Shown: positions 6,376 to 10,463 of the stretch, in pieces | How the letters are laid out: every line of letters starts with the position of its first letter | Numbering within the stretch: the stretch's first letter is position 1 | Assembly (NCBI GenBank): GCA_003024985.2 | Contig: PXIH01S0053012.1 | Origin: Euperipatoides rowelli | Taxonomy: Eukaryota > Onychophora > Udeonychophora > Euonychophora > Peripatopsidae | Length of the DNA: 10,463 nt | Reading direction: 5' to 3' (one strand) | Program-made: the position numbers and the translations under genes | Notes under the pieces: model-generated | Told to the model about the DNA's origin: nothing | Seen by the model: only the letters and a program-made list of their open reading frames with translations | Database searches by the model: none

Positions 6376-6488
6376 ACATGCACGCAAGCATGTATAATGT
6401 CTATGAAATATTACAATTGGTTATATATATAATACCTTACAGTGTACTGTATGTAATTACCGTCAATACATATGGTATGTAGTACACT
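6376..6488. repeat. Cluster of short dyad symmetries
   Basis: 'Acatgc' (6376-6381) pairs with 'gcatgt' (6388-6393). 'Agtgtact' (6441-6448) pairs perfectly with 'agtacact' (6481-6488) across 32 bases, which themselves contain 'acata/tatgt'. In RNA this could form a stem-loop group. Chance cannot be excluded for stems of 6-8 bp. Confidence 0.4.
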
Positions 6489-7093
6489 ACAATCACTGTG
6501 TGTAATACACCACCAAACACATTTATGCAAGTGATGGCTTATACAAGAAAAAATAAATGGATATTCTCGTACATAAATTATGTTTCTATAATCATATCGT
6601 TAAGCATTGTCAAATCATTTAAGCTGTAGTAAATTGATAAAAAGATGTTTACATTTAGCATGAACTAAAACATTTTTTGTCAGAACTTTTACTAGATTAT
6701 ATTTATAATTATTCTTAAAAAATTATTTTTTTAGCTGTAAGGATACCAACAGGTTATTACATGGTGAATGTTGCTTCAATTTCAGCCATTTTTTGTAATA
6801 GCCAAGACATTTTCATTTTGTTTTCTTTCTCTATTTATTCCATTGCCATTTCAGTATTGTGTATGGAATAATACATAATGTCTATAATTTATCACCTAAT
6901 TAAGAAACTCTATACAGATAAACTATAACAAATATTTGGGATCATGACAAGTAAACTTCCACAAGGGTTTATCGTCATGTTTCAGTTACCGCACAATTTG
7001 CGCCTTATACACAGAAAGTTTTTACTTCTCTGAAATCGCTTTGTGAACTGTAGATTTAGGCACCATGTCGCCAATTCCAAACTAGCACTGAGG

Positions 7094-7375
7094 ATGGACT
7101 TGCTGGAACTTTGTCAGAACGTTTCCTGTACTGTGTTAACTTTTTCTTCAGAGATGTTAGGCCTGCTCCTCTTTGATGCAGGATGCTACATTTTTCTTGG
7201 AACTGCTAAATTATTGTTTAATTCATTGTCAATTTTAAGGATCTTTGTTAATCTCGGATCTAAAATGCCTCTGGACAGACATGGTGACATGGTTTCCCAT
7301 AACCACAATACATACATTGTTTTTTCCGTTCCGGTCATCATTTTCGGATCTGTACACTGTGGACGCTGGGAATGA
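7094..7375 (+). CDS. Doubtful small ORF, 93 residues
   Basis: An ATG with A at -3 and G at +4 starts a 93-codon frame; the frame itself is open further upstream, to at least 7043. The product has two hydrophobic stretches (around MLGLLLFDAGCYIFLGTAKLLF-like residues 22-43 and YIVFSVPVIIFGSV near residues 75-88), several Cys, and a His/Asn-rich segment between. No known domain is recognised. The block has slightly more G+C than its neighbours. A rough estimate for this base composition predicts one or two open frames of this length by chance in 10 kb, so it is not strong evidence for a gene. There is no splice or promoter context. Confidence 0.12.
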   Translation: MDLLELCQNVSCTVLTFSSEMLGLLLFDAGCYIFLGTAKLLFNSLSILRIFVNLGSKMPLDRHGDMVSHNHNTYIVFSVPVIIFGSVHCGRWE

Positions 7376-7940
7376 TTGTAGCAATGTTTACTTAACTGGT
7401 TTCTATTATTTGTTAACCTTTTTTCCTGTTTGGAGTTTCTTAATCAGATAAAGATTATCCAGCATTTAAATTATCTATTTTTCAATTATTGAAGTAACAA
7501 AAAAAAAATTGTAGTTTGATTATACTGGTTCCCCACTCCTTATCCATATATTTTTTATCAAGGCTTTCATCTTCTTTGGTTAAGAATTTATTTCCTCTTT
7601 ACTGATTGTTTTTGAAAAATACACGAATGCTTCATATATGGAACAAGACACTAGTGGACTACAAATTATTAACCATTGATATTATTTTATGGCTCTAGTT
7701 ACCTTCTCTTTTATATTGTTTAAAATGTGTTTGTTTAGAATTTCACTAAAATAAAAAAGGCAAGGTATGGGCTAGTAGAAACAAAACAGTTCTAATAAAA
7801 ACTTTGATGTTGGATAAAAATGTTGAATAAAAGGAAGTCAAATTTCTTTTTACATCAATATTCATAACATATTTTTAAACTGTTTATCAAAGTGATTTTA
7901 TTTCCTTGATATTGAGAGCCTAGCCCTGCTTTTGACATGA

Positions 7941-7952
7941 GGGGGGGAGGGG
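7941..7952 (+). repeat. G-rich tract G7-A-G4
   Basis: An isolated G-rich patch sits between 'tagccctgc' and 'ggtgccctagaccagg'. It is similar in feel to the GC-rich repeat debris at 2382-2757 and is the only such island in the right half. It may be a small repeat remnant. Confidence 0.4.
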
Positions 7953-9501
7953 TGCAGATAGAAATATTGGTGCCCTAGACCAGGAAATTATTTTGGGTCA
8001 TTAATACATTTAATCCTTCTTGAAAACAATCTCATTTTATAATTTTCCCATTTTTTTTCTTTACTCTTGACTAATTATATTATCACTCAAGTGTTCTGCT
8101 CTGCACATCTATTTCATCATCAAACTGTATTTAAATGCCATTTCTAATTCATAAACGTTATCAGCATACATTTTAGTCCTTCGTTGAAACTTTCTAAAAC
8201 ATGGCATTTTTATTCTAATTTGATCATCATTACATTTTAAAGCAATTTTATTTTGGCACTATTTCCTCATTAAAATGTCTTGGATCACAATTGCCCATTT
8301 TATTTCTTTAATTACTTCATCATAAACGCATTAACACACAAGATTTCATTTGTGCATTTGTCTGCTCATAAATTTAACTTAACACAATTTTATCAAAGAA
8401 AAATCCGTTGCTATTATACTAATATATCATACCTTTCGCTATTGTCCATCTGTGATCTGGTTCCATTATGAAGTATTCCTCTAACCAATGAACGACAATG
8501 ACTATTTGGAATTTCAACGGCTTTTTGTAAAGTGAAAATTTATATGCTATTTATAATGAAAATTTTTTACTTCAAGCATAAAGAGACCACGATAAACATT
8601 GAATTTAGGCAAATTGGAGTTAATAAGTCTGCTGGCTTCAAACTTTTACTCGTCTTATTAAATTACCACTGTGAGTCTTCGAAGAATTTGCCGTCATTTT
8701 GTCAGTACCATATGGAAGTATTTAAAAGGCAATAATTTAAATATTTTAATATTGAATTTGTGGCAGTTTAATTCATTTTCTTTAACATAATTTTATGATC
8801 TGTTGTTATAAATTTAAATTATTTACGGTTAATTTTCATCTTTTTATACACGGGTAACATTGTTTTTTTTCTTACATTATATCTTTATACGACTATGTTT
8901 TTAATACTAGAGATATAAAATTGTGTTGTAGTAATGGTGTTTGATCAAATTAAACAATAGTTTGTTCTATTTATATAGCTTATTGTGCTGTGATATTCTA
9001 TTAAAGATTAAATTTATTCAAAGGTCGAAATTTTTTAAAGCAAGGTATGATGCCTATTCTATGTGCAACTATTCAAATTTATTTACAGTAATAAATGATA
9101 ATTTGCCATTTTATTTGAAATTTGTATTTGACTATAAATTATATTGTCTGTAAATATAATATCTATTCATTTGGGTAATATGATAGTGAAAGAAATATCA
9201 CTAACACAAATACGTTTGAATTTCATACAATTTTTTTATTTCTTTATTACCTTCAAATGGATTTCATTACATTACACCTCTAAAAGTGTATATTTTTATA
9301 ACTACAGTTTATATTTGTGACTGAAAATATCATTATTTAAATGGGGGATAGGGTAGCTGGTAGAAGTTTCATTATAGCCATTTTAATTGTTTACAATAGT
9401 TTCTTTTGTTATTCATGTATCAGATTGAAAAGGTATTTGATAAGAATTTGAAACATGCATATAAAATATTTTATGCTAATTTATTGTTTGTTGTTAGTAA
9501 T

Positions 9502-9502
9502 N
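9502..9502. other. Ambiguous base (N)
   Basis: A single undetermined base lies inside an open frame of no apparent significance. It indicates a draft assembly or an unresolved polymorphism. Confidence 0.99.
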
Positions 9503-10091
9503 ATTCTTTCCTTAATATCAATTTTTATCCTATTATATTATGTGCCACCAGATGGCAGTTCAAAGTTAAAATGTATGTACATATTTTTTATCTGAATTCT
9601 TTGTTATGGCTATCTTTTTTTACCCTAGATGTTCATTATAATTTGTATCGATTATATAAAACATTGTAAAGTATATTTATAGTTAATTTTTTTAAATAAT
9701 TCCAGCCAATTAAGTTTGTAATTTTTTTTAAAACCCATTTATAAAGATCTAGTCAGGGCTTTAATGCAAGTGGTGTACGATCATCATAAACGCTCAAATT
9801 AGAAGCGCTTTAAAACCTTTATTGGTTTCTTTCTTGTAATTTCAAAATATTAATTTATTTTATGTTGTGCTTAAGTTTAACTTGAAACATTCCATTTTTA
9901 ATTTGTTGTTTTTTAAATCTGTTTGTTAGGTCTTGACAAAAAAGTATTATGGTTAATTTTTTTTATATAAAATTGCGAAAGAGACGCAAAGTTTACATTA
10001 TACGATTAAGTTTGATTGCTTTCTTTACTTAATATGGTCAGATATGAATAAAATGGCAACTAATACTAAATTTTAAAAATACAAAATTTTT

Positions 10092-10110
10092 TGAAGGAAA
10101 AAATCCTTCA
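10092..10110. repeat. Perfect 7-bp hairpin
   Basis: 'Tgaagga' pairs with 'tccttca' around five A residues. It is a short stem in A+T-rich DNA, with no known role. Confidence 0.5.
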
Positions 10111-10177
10111 TTTTTCTTTATTATCAGTTTGAATGCAATTATTTATGGTGACAAGCAGATGAAAGTTAATTCTGTGC

Positions 10178-10199
10178 CTGTCTGTCCGTCTGTCTGTGT
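10178..10199 (+). repeat. CTGT microsatellite
   Basis: Five CTGT units, one with a T-to-C change, then GT. A nearby 'gtacag' recurs at about 10198 and 10241. There is no Helitron-like terminus next to it. Confidence 0.75.
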
Positions 10200-10348
10200 A
10201 CAGCACTGCACTTAACAGTACCGTGTTAAACTGAATTTTGTACAGTATGTTCATTCTGTGTATTTTTATTTTTCTCATCATGATGTTTTAATTGGTTGGC
10301 TTATTAATTAAGTCAGTCTTGATTAATGTATTCTTTTATAAAATTTAA

Positions 10349-10354
10349 AATAAA
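10349..10354 (+). terminator. Candidate distal polyadenylation signal
   Basis: AATAAA is followed within 20 bases by a 'ca' step (10364-10365) suitable for cleavage, then a T-run ('acatttttc'). It is the last AATAAA in the window and could mark the end of the proposed long transcript. The GU-rich context is weak. Confidence 0.2.
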
Positions 10355-10463
10355 ATGTTATTGCATACAATACATTTTTCACCCATTTAATTTTTGAATA
10401 ATCATTTACATATAAAACCCACACAAGCCATGGGTCACCAAACAAATACATTATACATACATA

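Larger units (their letters stand above)
5274..10374 (+). other. Candidate long 3' untranslated region, or intronic/intergenic DNA
   Basis: About 5 kb with no credible coding frame, almost no interspersed repeats and apparently more T than A on the plus strand, in contrast to the repeat-laden left half. It contains many ATTTA pentamers, a TGTATATA octamer (5311-5318) and a TGTAAATA octamer (9149-9156), which are Pumilio-type sites if transcribed. AATAAA signals occur at 5716-5721, 6004-6009, 6552-6557, 7750-7755, 7794-7799, 7826-7831, 10047-10052 and 10349-10354. A long 3' UTR with several polyadenylation sites would explain the pattern. This depends on the acceptor at 5227 being real. AATAAA and ATTTA are also frequent by chance at this base composition. 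Confidence 0.25.

Noticed and set aside
10092-10110. Hairpin read as a Rho-independent terminator
   Set aside because: The DNA is eukaryotic, the stem is only 7 bp, and no gene ends upstream.
10178-10199. CTGT repeat as the 5' end of another Helitron
   Set aside because: There is no TC-initiated A+T-rich leader before it, and no hairpin plus CTRR terminus was found downstream in the window.
1-10463. tRNA, rRNA, CRISPR array, prokaryotic operon or viral gene content
   Set aside because: No tRNA A/B boxes, conserved rRNA blocks, regularly spaced direct repeats, dense ORFs or recognisable viral or reverse-transcriptase motifs were seen in either strand.

Overview
This looks like nuclear DNA from a eukaryote, most likely an invertebrate animal. 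It is A+T-rich (about two thirds or more by eye). It has long T and G homopolymer runs, degenerate tandem repeats, foldback elements, a Helitron-type insertion and a good pyrimidine-tract splice acceptor, and no dense ORFs, operons or ribosome-binding sites. The species cannot be named from sequence alone; the Helitron type and the palindromic repeats would fit a marine invertebrate, but that is a guess. No complete protein-coding gene, tRNA, rRNA or CRISPR array can be supported. The longest open frames (about 110 codons) are about what chance gives in 10 kb of DNA this A+T-rich.

The left half (1-4800) is repeat-rich. A three-unit degenerate tandem array (about 64-407) includes a T11G12 tract. 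An 88-bp inverted repeat (553-640 and 993-1080) encloses 352 bp containing a T17G11 tract. A G-rich patch with G-quadruplex potential lies at 1478-1501, inside a possible short terminal-inverted-repeat element (1398-1567). A region with G12 and C13 runs and a degenerate GC-rich direct repeat covers 2130-2760. A 197-bp non-autonomous Helitron-like element with intact ends sits at 3171-3367. A compound 'palindrome of palindromes' occupies 4463-4795.

The right half (4800-10463) is more uniform, T-rich and nearly free of recognisable repeats. It opens with the best splice acceptor in the window (pyrimidine tract 5191-5225, AG at 5226-5227). A short open stretch follows, ending in TAA at 5271-5273, and then about 5 kb of noncoding sequence with several AATAAA signals, including 5716-5721 and 10349-10354.

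The simplest reading, which is inference, is a plus-strand gene whose coding body lies to the left. The repeat-rich half would be its last intron, 5228 onward its terminal exon, and most of the right half a long 3' UTR. Intergenic DNA throughout, or one long intron, remains possible. The most notable structures are the nested palindrome, the intact mini-Helitron and the near-perfect 88-bp foldback.
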